DNA of 64,000 bases from Platynereis dumerilii (Eukaryota > Annelida > Polychaeta > Phyllodocida > Nereididae): assembly GCA_026936325.1 (NCBI GenBank), contig JAPTHN010000003.1, forward strand, positions 80,589,006-80,653,005, in the 5' to 3' direction. Both the position numbers and the translations under genes were made by a program. Shown here piece after piece: positions 46,571 to 58,454 of the stretch. Each line of letters begins with the position of its first letter. The stretch's first letter is position 1. The notes under the pieces are model-generated. The model was not told the DNA's origin, ran no database searches, and saw only the letters and a program-made list of their open reading frames with translations.

Positions 46571-49038
46571 ATGTATTACAGTACTGAGACAGCAAAAATA
46601 ACGGACTGCAAAATTGTTGAGTATCCAAAAATGCTCTCTTTTGAAAGCGACCACAAATGGCTGCTGTTGCTCAAGGAAGACAACGCAGAGGAAGTGGAGA
46701 AGATTCTAGAATCATGTGACCCAATAGAAAGACAGAGATTGGTAAACGGAAGATTCACATCAAGACAAAAGGATGATGATGGACTCCAATGCGACCCAGA
46801 TGATTATGACGATCCAGGCCAATTGCTCGCCCAGCATCCGTGGTCCATTGCTGCCGTGTATGGGGCCAACAAAACACTGGAAGTCCTGCATAGGTAAATT
46901 CACATGTTTTATGATTATCTTTGAATTAGCATGTTGATAACAAAAATAACATCAGAAGAAAAACAAACATGTATGCACCGGGGCAGACAGGTCCTAATCA
47001 CTGCTAATGGACAAATGTTGATTTTAGAATAACAACACTTACTTACTTGATACTAAATGTGTAGATTCCTCCTCCCTGGCAGGAGAACCATCTTCAGGAG
47101 TTTTTCTGTGTAGTTTTATGTGTATTTCTTTGCCTCATTCCTTAAAAAAAAGTCAGCAGGGCAGTTACCTGGTCTATTGTCGAAATATGTACAACATTTG
47201 TATAACAGTGAAACTGTATTAAATTTTCCAAAGTTATGCTGAAAATAAAAAAAACTAGATGTGCATGCAATAATGTTCCAACAAAGTAGTTATGAACTAC
47301 AACAGTTCCTTTTTGACGCTGAGTTGGACATTTATAAGTGATCTTTTGCGAAGTTCACCTTCTTTTATTTTGCTGAAAGCGTAAATATGTTTTTAATATT
47401 ATTTTGGCAAACCCACTTGGAAAAAAAAATTCGATTTGAGAAGATGAAGGTATGTCAGGGCCAACATATACCAATCTAAACGCAGACGATTTTGTGAATA
47501 TTTGTCATGTGGTCACACTTATTGAGCTAACATTCATTATTCCGTAACTGATGACTCTTTCCTTCTTCTTTAGATATGATGCGAATGACATGGTCATTGA
47601 AGCAAATGGATGTAATATTCTCCATCTGATGGCAAGGAAGATTTCTATCAACAAGGAAACTGAGGATGGACTTGTCTCTACCTTCTGGTTCATCGTGGAT
47701 TTGCTCAGAGAAGAAGAAATCAAGGAGCTGCTGCTCTTCCGAAATATTGGAAAATTCAGACCTTTGGATTGGGCGATGTTTTTGAATGCTTATGGATTGG
47801 CCATGGCAATAATGAACACACCAGGGGTGTACCTAGTCAAAGAAAAACACAAGGGGGCACTGGTGACAAGATGGTATGATGTCACAGATTATGAAGTTAA
47901 TACAGATTCATTAGGCGCACAAGATTTATTGTATGGGTTATCATACATGTACAAAACAAGAATTAATGACCCTCATACGCAAAAAATCTTGAGTTCTCCA
48001 ATATTCAAAACATACCTCGACAAGAAAATGAACATTAACAAGCCCTTTAGATGGATATGGTTTTTTCTGAGATTACAATTTATTGTCTTCACTTATTTTT
48101 ACACATTTTGTGGTAGATGGGCTCACACTGGTTTGGAATATCCAGGTACTTCGAATCTGACCTCAAATACGTGTATAACATGGTTTTTGAAAAATGATGT
48201 AATGTCAACTTCCACTATGAAAATCATGTCCTCCTATATTATGCTGTGGTCTGGTATGCTACTTATTTTATACTTGATAGATGTGAGATCACAAATTAAA
48301 TTAAGTTGCAACAAAATCTTCTTTAATTTAGGGAGAATATTCATGCAGCATGATCATGTAGCACAGTACGGTATTTACATTGTGCAGCATGTTTCATGCA
48401 TGACGTCATACTTTTTTCTTTTTTTGGATGAGACTTTGATCCTTCTGTTGGATGTATCTTTCCTTAGTAATACTTGGAGAGGTCTTTTTCTTGTTGCCGC
48501 TTTGTCCGTCAATATCTACTGCATATTTCTTTTTCAACCACTCTCTGATAATTTGGGCTGGTTCGTCACAGTCGTTCAGAGACTTGTACTGGATATGGTT
48601 AATTTCTTCCTATTTCTTACACCTGTCATTGTGTGCATATCTTTGGCTAGTATTGCCTTCAATTTCTTTGCACAAAGTAATCACTACACTTCATTTTATG
48701 ATGCTCTTTACAAGGATTTTCTAATGCTATCAGGACATGGTGATTCGCCTGATTTTGGATCGAGATTTCTTGCCATTACATTGTTTATCCGTATGTCTAC
48801 TGTTCTCACTAGCTTGGTTATGCTGAATTTTTTTATTGCAATATTTTCTGACTCTGTGGGTTCAATCATGCAGAATAGAGTTGCCATAAGTACGGTGCAA
48901 AAATTGAGCATTTTGCTGAAAATTGAGAGCACATTTCGCATGTGGCCTTTTATGGAAAGGTTCTACGAATATCAGCAGAAGAAGCATTTCGATGTATTTG
49001 ACGGGAGGCTTCTTCTCAAGGTTGAACAAGACTACTGA
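46571..49038 (+). CDS. TRP-like six-transmembrane cation channel, paralog 2 (two exons)
   Basis: Exons 46571-46893 and 47574-49038 join in phase 2 (CATAG|GTAAAT ... TTTAG|ATATGA) to give 595 residues. Order: N-terminal LSFESDHKWLLLLKEDNAEE helix, acidic DPDDYDD stretch, ankyrin-like WSIAAVYGANKTLEVLHR and GCNILHLM segments, a TRWYDVTDYE linker, S1 near 266 (RWIWFFLRLQFIVFTYFYTF), S2 to S5, a pore loop with SGHGD near 495 and S6 NFFIAIFSDSV near 525, then a short ISTVQKLSILLKIES tail. The start is uncertain: paralog 3 begins ATGGCCAAAATAACG, but here this is ACAGCAAAAATAACG, so translation would start at MYYSTETAKITDC or come from an unseen upstream exon (a TATTACAG acceptor-like site precedes it). 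Function is inferred from family only. Confidence 0.75.
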
Positions 49039-49247
49039 AGGTTAGATTTGCAATGTAGACATTTTAGTTGAGTCTACTTAAATTAGATAGGTTTTCCTAA
49101 GTCTTCTCTCAAATGTTTATGTCACCAACTTGCAAAAGAGGCATTGGCACTACATGAACGGCATGATGAAGAGTTTAAATGCACTTTACCTTTGGGGTGC
49201 ATTGACTGCATGATTGATGCTGTTTTGTTTTTGTTCAGGTGGATGGT

Positions 49248-50172
49248 GCATAATAAACTCAGCAACATCAAAAACGCACACTTTTAAAAAGGCTAAAAAT
49301 AGTACTTCCTTTAAAGATATCAAGATGAAAATTTGCACACTTCTAGAAGTTGCCACCAGGTATATTCATAGAAAATTTGAAATCTCTAAGTGCAGCACTT
49401 TTTTGTCAAATTAAATCGTCGTGGCCACTGTCGAAAACGGAAGTCACAAAATTTCAATTACCTCTGATCATTGATTTCAACAACTTAGCTGTTCTTTCTA
49501 CAAACTTTTTTGATAAGCCAGGAAAGATTATAATTTTCCTCGCGTGATGAGTTAAGGAAAGGGGATATTTGACCCAACCACAATTAAAGAGGATGAATTT
49601 AATAAAAATTAAATGTCAATGCTGACACGCCCCCTACTGGAAACCTTACAAAATGATGTTTTATTCAGATTTTTGAGACAATTGATATGGAATGATTTTC
49701 TGTGTGTTTGTTTCTACCCTGGGAATGCATAAAACCCTCATTATTTAACAGTTCTGGTTCACATGTTTCATTTGAAGATGTGACCTTGTAAATTTTGAGT
49801 TTTTAATTCAAAATCTGCTTTATCATTGACTTTTTTTTTTCAAAAACTTCCGTGGGTCCTCTTTTAGAAGTCTTGTGCCTGTTATGTGAAAATTTCATAA
49901 GATTAATCCCATCCAGTATGCCACAAAACCAATATTTCCAATTGTGCATTTTGTGTTGGAGTGCAGTTTGTGACTTCCATTTTCGACAGTGCCCACGACA
50001 ATTTAATTTGACACAAAAGTACTGCACTTAGAGATTTGAAATTTTTCGTCAATATACCTGATGGCAACTACTAGAAGTGTGGAAACTTTCATCTTGATAC
50101 TTCTAGAGAAAGTACAATTTATAGCTTTTTTAAAAGTGTGCGTTTTTAATGTTGCTGAGTTTACTATAAATT
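49248..50172. mobile_element. Fold-back element with inverted arms of about 200 bp
   Basis: The left arm (about 49248-49450: AAACTCAGCAACATC, ACACTTTTAAAAAGGCT, CTTCTAGAAGTTGCCA, TCTAAGTGCAGCAC, TTTGTCAAATTAAATCG) reappears inverted at 49970-50172. The open frames at 49214-49414 (plus) and 50003-50188 (minus) are the same sequence in the two arms, not genes. The centre of about 500 bp has no coding capacity. Transcription through it would give a long hairpin RNA. Confidence 0.75.
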
Positions 50173-50675
50173 CCTGTAGGTGGCACAAAGAGGTATACAG
50201 TTAAGAGGTCTCTGACAGGTGCTACCAGTTGTGGACAAATGAAACACGAGAAGGTGGCTCTCACTGTATGGGAACGCAAGCCAATGGTCACATCAGTGTA
50301 CCCAAAAGCATATTGACTTTGGTCAGACATTTTGTCTGACGGAGAGAGAGTTCTGGTCAGACAAATTAATGTTTCGTCAGACAAAATAATAAATTTAATC
50401 TCAAATTGTTCAAAACGTTGAAATGTGCTTTAATGGAATATTTTAAGGTGGTTTTGCAACATTGCAATTGTGTTTCTTGAGGTCTTACAATTCAATTCAA
50501 TATCAAGAGAAGATTCACACTTAATAAGGCTTTCTTCTTGAGATTTTCCATCAGTAAATTTGGCTGACCTGAATTTGAGAATGGTCAGACATTTGCAAAA
50601 AGTGCCAGTAAATGAGTAATGTCTGACGTGGCTGACCATTTCCGTGCGCACTCTTTCTTACTTTTAATGAAATAA

Positions 50676-51087
50676 GGGACCGTTCAGAATTTATGACTGG
50701 GGGGGGTGGGAGTTTTGGCTGAGGGGGTACTAACTTTTCACACGTGTTTCAAGGGGGGTTATTAATTTTTGACAACACTTCCAAGGGGGGGGGTAAGAAA
50801 TTTTAACAAAGAAAAAATGGTAAAAAACATGCATAAACTCATTTTATTTGGACTTTTTTACGTGCAAAAGTCTGCAAAATGACGCGAATCTGTACACGTG
50901 GCTGTGTATAACAGTATATATATGTGTGTATTGCTTTGTATGTCGAGGGGGGGGTACTAAAAATTTGCGTGAAACCTAAGGGTGGGGTACTAAAAATCCG
51001 CATGAATCTCAAGGGGGGGTATCAATTTTTGACGGGAAGTTCCAGCAAAACTCCCACCCCCCCCAGTCATAAATTCTGAACGGTCCC
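50676..51087. mobile_element. PIF/Harbinger-like MITE, 412 bp
   Basis: Near-perfect inverted ends begin GGGACCGTTCAGAATTTATG and continue through a G-run and GGGAGTTTTG, about 40 bp on each side. Both sides are flanked by TAA (50673-50675 and 51088-51090), the 3-bp TWA duplication of Harbinger elements. Inside, GGGGGTACTAA-like phrases recur. A solo relic of the same end (GGGACCATTCAGAATTTATG) lies at about 3738 in intron 1 of the helicase gene. Confidence 0.8.
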
Positions 51088-51225
51088 TAATCAAGGTGGG
51101 AATAAAATATCCTATGAAATAGCAGTACAAGTTTCCAGAGCCCAAGGACTCCAGATTCCTCCTCTCTATGGAACCTGACATACAGCCTTTTTTGGAGTGA
51201 CTTGAGAGAACCGTTCAACCTTCAT

Positions 51226-51338
51226 AGGCCTGACCTAGCCCTGGACCCCTGGCTACAATACTGTGTCAAAATCTCAAGATTTTGAATGGCGACGACCCAT
51301 GACCCATGCTACGCATGGGTCCCAGGGCTAGGCCTGAC
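51226..51338. mobile_element. Small palindromic MITE
   Basis: AGGCCTGACCTAGCCCTGG on the left and CCCAGGGCTAGGCCTGA on the right form an inverted repeat, with a smaller GACCCATGC/GCATGGGTC hairpin inside. About 113 bp. Confidence 0.55.
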
Positions 51339-51499
51339 CCAACAGTGTTGCATTGTCATTGAATAACTAGCTCACTTCGTAAAGCACTGAAAAATGAGAC
51401 TCTCCACTCTTTATTTGACTAACCTCAGCAAAATGTGACTAATTAATTAAGTAAATTGCTGATTCTTGACAAAATTTGACAATTTAAGACTAATGACTA

Positions 51500-52055
51500 A
51501 CCAATCTTATGATAATGATAATGTAGATTTATATAGCATTAATTTCAGTAAACTGTTCGTCAGCGCTTTTTCAGATCAAATCTCTTGTAGGAAATCTGAA
51601 ACAAAAGGGTTTTTAGATTCTTCTTGAAGCTTTCTAATGTTTTTTGCAGTTCTTACCTTTTCAAGCAAGTTGTTCCAGAGTTTTGGTGCTGCATAGGATA
51701 ACTTATTTTTGTTGCATGGGGCAGGTTCCGCTAATAGCAGCTTGTGGTTGCTTCTCAGGTTATGTTTCTGTCGAGATTTGACTTGAACAAGTTCTTGGAT
51801 GTATTGAAATCTCTGTGGTGCCTGTCTCACTGCCTGATTGTTCATTGCCTTCCTTGTGGTTGTCACCAATTTCATAAAATGACAATTGTTAACTGTTCTA
51901 TCTATTAGATAAAATTGAAATACAGGCTTACTTGAGAATATTTTTGCACTTCGAATCTTGCTTTCCGAAGAATTTTTAGATTCGGTGCCACATGGACATG
52001 TTTTTGTTTTGGTTAAATTGGACAAATAAATACAAAAGCACACTGAACTTAGTAT
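51500..52055 (-). mobile_element. 3' fragment of a LINE (CR1/L2-like reverse transcriptase tail)
   Basis: The open frame at 52043-51576 ends with RQKHNLRSNHKLLLAEP and KLSYAAPKLWNNL, the usual C-terminal signature of CR1/L2-type reverse transcriptases. It is followed on the minus strand by AAAAAGCGCTGACGAAC, ATATAAATCTACATTATC and a short ATTATC repeat, a typical LINE 3' end. It is truncated at its 5' end near 52050. Confidence 0.75.
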
Positions 52056-52177
52056 GCGCCCTCCAATATTTCATATTGTGATTCAAAGTTTTAAGAATAC
52101 AATTCTAAGGTAAACTAACGCAATTTGATCAATACAATGGCCTGTTTGAGGTTAAAAAGTGCATGAAAATGTGATAA

Positions 52178-54161
52178 CCCTTACTGAAACTGTGCATGGA
52201 AAATGCAAGGATGCTAAAAATATGCATGAATTTTGCATGGATCTGGACTCTAACTTTTTTAGATGCATGGAACATGCAAGATTAGCTCAGCAGTCATGGA
52301 ATGTGCATGGATTTTGCATGGGATTTGCATGGCTTCATTCCATGATCATGGAATCTGTAAGAATTTTGCAAGGATTTCGGATGAATTCTCTTCAAAAATT
52401 AAAGTCCAACGCAAGAGTTTTGCATGAATAGGAATAAAAAACTAACTCCAACGCAAGAAATTTGCAAGAGTTTGTCAGGGACTAAGTCTGATGCAAGAAA
52501 TTTGCAAGAAATTTGCAAAGCTCATCAAGAGAGACAAAGTTCAATGCAAGGATTTTGCAAGTCTCTTGCCAGAGTAGCTCTCCTGTAAAGAAGATGCAAA
52601 AACTTATTATGATGTCATCAACAAAGGGCGGGCTTTCTCAACTGTCGGCTGCTTCTCTCAATGTTTGTTGTGTCAGTGAAAAGCTTGTCATTATGAAGGT
52701 GATTGAAGGTTGGATTGTGATATAGTTGCTAAGGTAAGACCTTCAATTGTTCAACTGTATATTCAGGCATCATAAGAGGTTCAAAAATCAACATTTCTTC
52801 AGATTGGTAAATTAATTTGTACCCAAGCACCAAGCAGAGTATAGGCCTACATGAAGTTTTGGACTTTGTAAATATGTTTTGCAAATATATATTTTAACAG
52901 CCTATAGTTCTCAATATTTGACTGCTGAGGGGCAGAACAGATGATCTTTGAAGGGGGGGGGGGCTAAATTAATCAAAGTTGTCAAAAAACAACAACATTT
53001 GAATCAAGGAAGGCTAAAAAAGCATTAGGTACCATCCAGTGGCACCTCGATCTTTATACCCTTTTCATTGTGAGTAACCCACATCCCCTCTTTGAGGGGA
53101 TCTATTGATTTTTGGCAAAGAGAATTTGTTCCCCCACTTAATGGACCCAGAAAAAAAAAAGTTCCACTTGTAACTCGGGTCCCGTAATGTTAAAATTGTG
53201 ATTAAAAAGTTTGTCACTCGATCCTTCGCATGTGAAAAAAGTTGGTCGATTTGTGAATGAAAAAAGAGGTTTGTCCAGAGGTAAAATCCATGGCTCTCCC
53301 AAACCATTATAAGTATACCGAACATTATGATATAATGTGTCACAATAAACAAGAGTTGCATGGAAGTTATTTTTTTAAAGCCAATCTTGATGTTACGACT
53401 TTCTTGCAGATTGCTTGCAAGAAATCATAGGCGTATTTTGCGGGGGATCGGGAGGGGCTGCAGCCCCTGGCATCAGGGTAAATGGCAATTCACTGGCAAA
53501 TCCTCACTAATAACAGGGCAGATCCACTGTCCCGGTCACATCCGTTACACGTTAAAATTTCAGGGCAAAATCGCGACAGCCCCCGTGGAACGGCAGTCCC
53601 GTGCAAGAAACGTGCAAGAATTATGCAAGGAGGTTGCAAGATTCAGGTCATGCGGATTCCATGCATATACCATGCATATCTCATGCATTTTCCATGCATG
53701 CAAGAGCAATTCTTGCACTTTCCATGCATGCATGAAAGTACCGCAAAATCCATACGTTTTCCATGCATATTCCTTACAACGCCTGGATAGCAGCTAGATA
53801 CTTAAGTTTTCCATGCATATTCCATGCATGGATGCATGACCAATGCATGGAATTGCCCATGCATATACCATGCATTTACCATGCATTTGCCATGCATGCA
53901 AGAAAAATGCAAGAAAAAGTCTTACACTTTTCTTGCATGCAAGGAATAAGCAAGAGCAATTCTTACAATTTCCATGCATGCATGGAAGTACCACAAAATC
54001 CATACGTTTTCCATGCATAATCCTTACAACGCCTGGATAGCAGCCGAATCCTTAAGTTTTTCATGCATAAATCCATGCATGGTTCAAGAAAAATGCATGG
54101 ATTCATCCTTGCAAAAATCTTACATAAACCTTGCAAAATCCATGCATATTTTCAGTAAGGG
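52178..54161. mobile_element. About 2-kb ATGCAT-rich element with inverted ends
   Basis: Left end CCCTTACTGAAACTGTGCATGG; the right end in reverse complement begins CCCTTACTGAAAATATGCATGG. Both arms are filled with TGCATGGA, TTTTGCAAG and CCATGCAT words, in opposite orientation in the two arms. Open frames full of Met-His pairs (53482-54222 plus) come from ATGCAT and are not genes. A second MITE of the CATAGGCGTA family is inserted at 53426-53600. No transposase or clear target duplication. Confidence 0.65.
53426..53600 (+). mobile_element. CATAGGCGTA-family MITE, copy 1
   Basis: Starts CATAGGCGTATTTTGCGGGG and contains CAGGGCAGATCCACTG and TTCAGGGCAAAAT words. The same words appear in opposite orientation in the copy at 58287-58454. 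Confidence 0.6.
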
Positions 54162-54597
54162 AAACTGGACGAAATGTTTATCTCAAATATTTATCTATGT
54201 AGTCATAATGGTCTCTAGGTAGTTCATGAACGTTATTTTGATATAAATACTAACAAATAATAGTAAATATTTAGTTCTCTTTCTACAACATTGTTAAAGT
54301 GTCTGAATATTTTTTGGTTCACGGAGTTAACAAAAGTAGCTTTTTTCACCACATTTCTTGACAATTTGCAATAAATTTATTTTGTGCAGGCTACATGTAG
54401 TGCCAAGGATGTTTTTGATTGCATGTTTCATTGGTTTACTTGGTAATTTCTTAAAATAATAACAAAACGGCAAGTGTCTGAAATAATTCTTGGTCTAACT
54501 GTATAGATTGTTGTTTTCATTAATGGCATAATTTTTCCACAGGAAATAGCAGAACTGACACGCGTAAAGGCACATACACGCATATGGCGCGCGCGAT

Positions 54598-54814
54598 TTT
54601 TGGGGGGGGGGGCGAGCGACATTTACCCGAATTTGAAGATCTAGATTTAATACTATTACAAATTAAATTGCCTGGAAGTCATTAATTTTCTCCAGTGTTT
54701 AGGCCTATTTAATCATCTTCCCAAATTTTTTAGCCTTTTTGCCCGAATCTAGCTGCTTCCCAACTTTTGGGGGGGGGGGCGACTGCCCCCCTGCCCCCCT
54801 CCCATACGCCTATG
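54598..54814. mobile_element. CATAGGCGTA-family relative with G/C runs
   Basis: Ends with CATACGCCTATG after a GCCCCCCTGCCCCCCTCC run and begins with a G-run and GCGAGCGACATTTACCCG. It shares only the end motif with the copies at 53426 and 58287. Confidence 0.4.
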
Positions 54815-55386
54815 TAAAGGCAAATAAAACCCTTAGTTGCAAGGTTAGCACCAGTTCCTTAACCTGCATGCCGGTGCATTGTGTTGTTTACAGACGTTAA
54901 TGGACCTACATTATTGACATTAAATATTCCTACTTTAACTTTTAACCCTAATTGACTGTGTTAACCGAATGTAGAAAACTGATGCACTAAAGCTTTTATC
55001 GGTTAATTTGCTAGTCTGTTTGCTTTTGTATTGTCAATTACTCACCTTTCCCATTAGTTGCGTACCCATTTATATTCAGAACGATAGAACAAGAGCTTTC
55101 TGATAGGCCCAGAGTCCTTTATTTTTACTTCGGAGTATTGTGTCAATTTAGAAGAAGTCTTCAAGCATTTGGACACATTCATACTCAAAGGACCTTCATG
55201 TTGTCTCCGTATGCATGGGAACTGATTTTTGGCTTATGGAACATTTTTTCTCCCAAATCAAATGGACTTTTACAATCAAGTTTCATCAAGTTACCAATGA
55301 CACTGCTTTGTAATGGAGGTGTTGCTCTGCAAATCTACGTCTTTTAACTGACTCCAGGGTGTCCACTTGAGTGTTAAGGTGCAGAT
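54815..55386. other. Upstream region of TRP-like paralog 3
   Basis: AT-rich, no gene seen. It probably holds the promoter and 5' UTR of paralog 3. There is no clear TATA box next to a start site. Confidence 0.4.
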
Positions 55387-57597
55387 ATGGCCAAAATAAC
55401 GGATTGCAAACCTGTTGATTATGCGACAATGCTCTCTTTTGAAAACGACCACAAATGGCTGCTGCTCCTCAAGGTAGACAAAGCAGAGTTAGTGGAGAAG
55501 ATTCTAGAATCATGTGACCAAATAGAAAGACAGAGATTGGTCAATGGAAGATTCACGTCAACTGAAGAGGATGACGGTGGACTCCAATGCGACCCGGATG
55601 ATTATGACGATCCAGGTCAATTGCTCGCCCAGCATCCGTGGTCCATTGCTGCCGTGTATGGGGCCAACAAAACACTGGAAGTCCTGCATAGGTTAAAATG
55701 TTTCTCATTCTGGATAATTTATTTTTTGGGTGCAAAAATTGCATTAGGCCAGAGAGGTCTCAATCAGTTCAATAGGCAAATTTAGGATAACAAACAAAAT
55801 AATGTGCAAAAATCACCCATATAGGTTATTGAATTTCACATTTAAATATTGTTTATTTACAACTTAAATTATGTTAACCTTTCCCGGTTCTTTGTGAACC
55901 TGGGTTTGATGGTGATCTTTTGGAAAAGCGACCCGACATATTGTTTGATGAAAGAGTAAATATGTTTTTATAATATTTATTTTGGGAAACCGACTAATAG
56001 TTAAAGTTAAATTTAACGTTTAAATTTTCCAAATGAAGATGATTTTAAAAAAAGCGTATTGATTAAATATTTCTTGCAGAAATGGCCTATTTTGTAATCA
56101 TTATGTAACTGATTATTCTTATTTTTTGTCAGATATGGAGCCAATGCCATGGTCATTGAAGCAAATGGATGTAATATTCTCCATCTGATGGCAAGGAAGA
56201 TTTCTATCAACAAGGAAACTGAGGATGGACTTGTCTCTACTTTCTGGTTCATTGTGGATTTGCTCAGAGAAGTAGAAATCAAGGAGCTGCTGCTCTTCCG
56301 AAATATTGGAAAATTCAGACCTTTGGATTGGGCGATGTTTTTGAATGCTTATGGATTGGCCATGGCAATGATAAACACACCAAGGGTATACCTAGTCAAA
56401 GAAAAACACAAGGGAGCACTGGTGACAAGATGGTATGATGTCACTGATTATGAAGTTAATGCAGATATGATAGGAAAACAAGATTTATTTTACGGGTTAT
56501 CGTACATGTACAAAACAAGAATTGATGACCCTCATACGCAAAAAATCCTGAGTTCGCCATTATTCAAGGTGTATCTTGCAAAGAAAATGAACATCAACAA
56601 GCCATTTAGATGGATATGGTTTTTTCTGAGACTACAATTCATTATCTTTACTTACTTCTACACATTTTGTGGCAGGTGGGCCCAAACAGGTTTGGAATAT
56701 CCAAGCACTTTGAATTCTACTACAACTAGCTGCGTAACTTGGTTTTTACAAAATGATGTAATGTCAATGTCCACTATGAAAATCATGTCCCTTTATATTA
56801 TGCTGTGGTCTGGTATACTCCTTATTTTATACTTCATAGATCTGGTGGTAGATGTGAAATTTTGTTGCAATAAAATTCTCTTTAACTTAGGGAGAATATT
56901 CATGCAGCATGATCACGTGGCACAGTACGGTATTTACATTGTCCAGCATGTTTTATGTATGACGTCATACTTCTTTCTGTTTTTGGATGAGACTTTGATT
57001 CTTTTGTTGGATGTATCTTTTCTTAGTAATACTTGGAGGAGTCTGTTTCTTGTTGCCGCTTTGTCAGTCAATATCTACTGCATATTTCTTTTTCAACCAC
57101 TCTCTGATAATTTGGGCTGGTTCGTCACAGTCGTTCAGAGACTTGTACTGGATATGGTTAATTTCTTCCTATTTCTTACACCTGTCATTGTGTGCATGTC
57201 GTTGACTAACATAGCCTTCAATTTCTTTGCACAAAGTAATCACTACAGTTCATTTTATGATGCTCTTTACAGAGATTTTTTGACACTCTCTGGACATGGT
57301 GACTTACCCGACTTTGGGTCCAGCTTTCTTGCCCCAGCACTATTCATCCGCTTGTATACAGTTCTTGGTAGCTTAGTTATTCTAAATTTTTTGATTGCTA
57401 TATTTTCTGACTCTGTGGGTTCAATCATGCAGAATAGAGTTGCCATAAGTACGGTGCAAAAATTGAGCATTTTGCTGAAAATTGAGAGCACATTTCGCAT
57501 GTGGCCTTTTATGGAAAGGTTCTACGAATATCAGCAGAAGAAGCATTTCGATGTATTTGACGGGCGGCTTCTTCTCAAGGTTGAACAAGACTACTGA
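55387..57597 (+). CDS. TRP-like six-transmembrane cation channel, paralog 3 (two exons)
   Basis: Exons 55387-55691 and 56133-57597 (CATAG|GTTAAA ... TTGTCAG|ATATGG, phase 2) give 589 residues starting MAKITDCKPVDYATMLSF. Exon 2 has exactly the same length as in paralog 2 (1465 nt). Same domain order: ankyrin-like N-terminal part, TRWYDVTDYE linker, six membrane segments, a SGHGDLPDFG pore loop and S6 NFLIAIFSDSV. Long stretches of exon 2 are nearly identical to paralog 2, even at silent sites, while the S1-S2 linker and pore region differ, a mosaic that points to gene conversion. Inferred role: plasma-membrane cation channel of the TRP superfamily; stimulus unknown. Confidence 0.78.
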
Positions 57598-58096
57598 AGT
57601 TTAGTTTTTCCACTGATGTAGATAGTTCAGTTTTTTATACAATTTTGTGATTGAAGTCTTCAATAGAACTTCGCAAAAACATGAATGACTTGCATAATGA
57701 TGGACTTAATAGTTGAATTGATTGTGATTACTGGTCACAATACAGACTAATATATATTTCAGTTAAATCTTAGGTCACATGACCACTCCTGTTGTCAGCT
57801 ATAAACGCCTCCCACAGGCATGTCACTCACCCAAACTTTCTATCTGTCCTTCCTTTTTTGTCCCCTACTTCAGATGGGCCTAAATGGGTCTAACTCCTTT
57901 ATCATTTCCATTTTCCCTCTCCATCTCACCACCCTCACCATGCAGGGGTGCATGGAACTCCATGTCTCTCATATTTCATTTCCCCACAGAGTGAGCCATC
58001 TTCTTAAATATTCCATATCTCCACAGAGGCGGCACCTGTATTCCTCTGCGTGCACCTGCACAATATTTCTTTAGACTGTCAGTCTTACAAGTATAG
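57598..58096. other. 3' flank of TRP-like paralog 3
   Basis: No gene recognised. The frame at 57820-58074 is pyrimidine-rich and short. I would treat the first part as 3' UTR. Confidence 0.4.
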
Positions 58097-58192
58097 GTTG
58101 TTCACCACGGGAGAGGGAATATGTGATTTATCACCTGAGGGCTTTAGACCGAGGTGTGATAAACACATATTCCTGATCCCATGGTGAATAAC
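58097..58192. mobile_element. Small fold-back MITE
   Basis: GTTGTTCACCACGGG, AATATGTG and TTTATCACCT on the left are mirrored by AGGTGTGATAAA, CACATATT and CCCATGGTGAATAAC on the right, forming an almost complete 96-bp hairpin. Confidence 0.6.
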
Positions 58193-58286
58193 TTGCTGAT
58201 ACCGTGAGACAAACACTCAAACACTCAAACATGAGAGGATAACTGGACAACAAAGAATTTGAGAATTATTTCCCTGTAATACTGGC

Positions 58287-58454
58287 CATAGGCGTATGGG
58301 ACGGCTGTCGCATGGGGGGCAGTGACTATTTTGCCCTGAAATTTTTTACATGGCGCGAATGTGACCAGGGCAGTGGATCTGCCCTGATATTAGACCAGGA
58401 TTTGCTCTGATGAGCCATTTGCCCTGATGCGACCCCCTGCGAAATACGCCTATG
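58287..58454 (-). mobile_element. CATAGGCGTA-family MITE, copy 2
   Basis: CATAGGCGTA on the left and TACGCCTATG on the right are perfect 10-bp inverted ends. The interior (TTTGCCCTGAAAT, CAGTGGATCTGCCCTG) matches copy 1 at 53426 in reverse. Confidence 0.65.

Noticed and set aside
53360-54222. Overlapping frames rich in Met-His and Cys-His pairs, resembling metal-binding proteins
   Set aside because: They are translations of ATGCAT/CCATGCAT words of an inverted-repeat element and occur in several frames at once.
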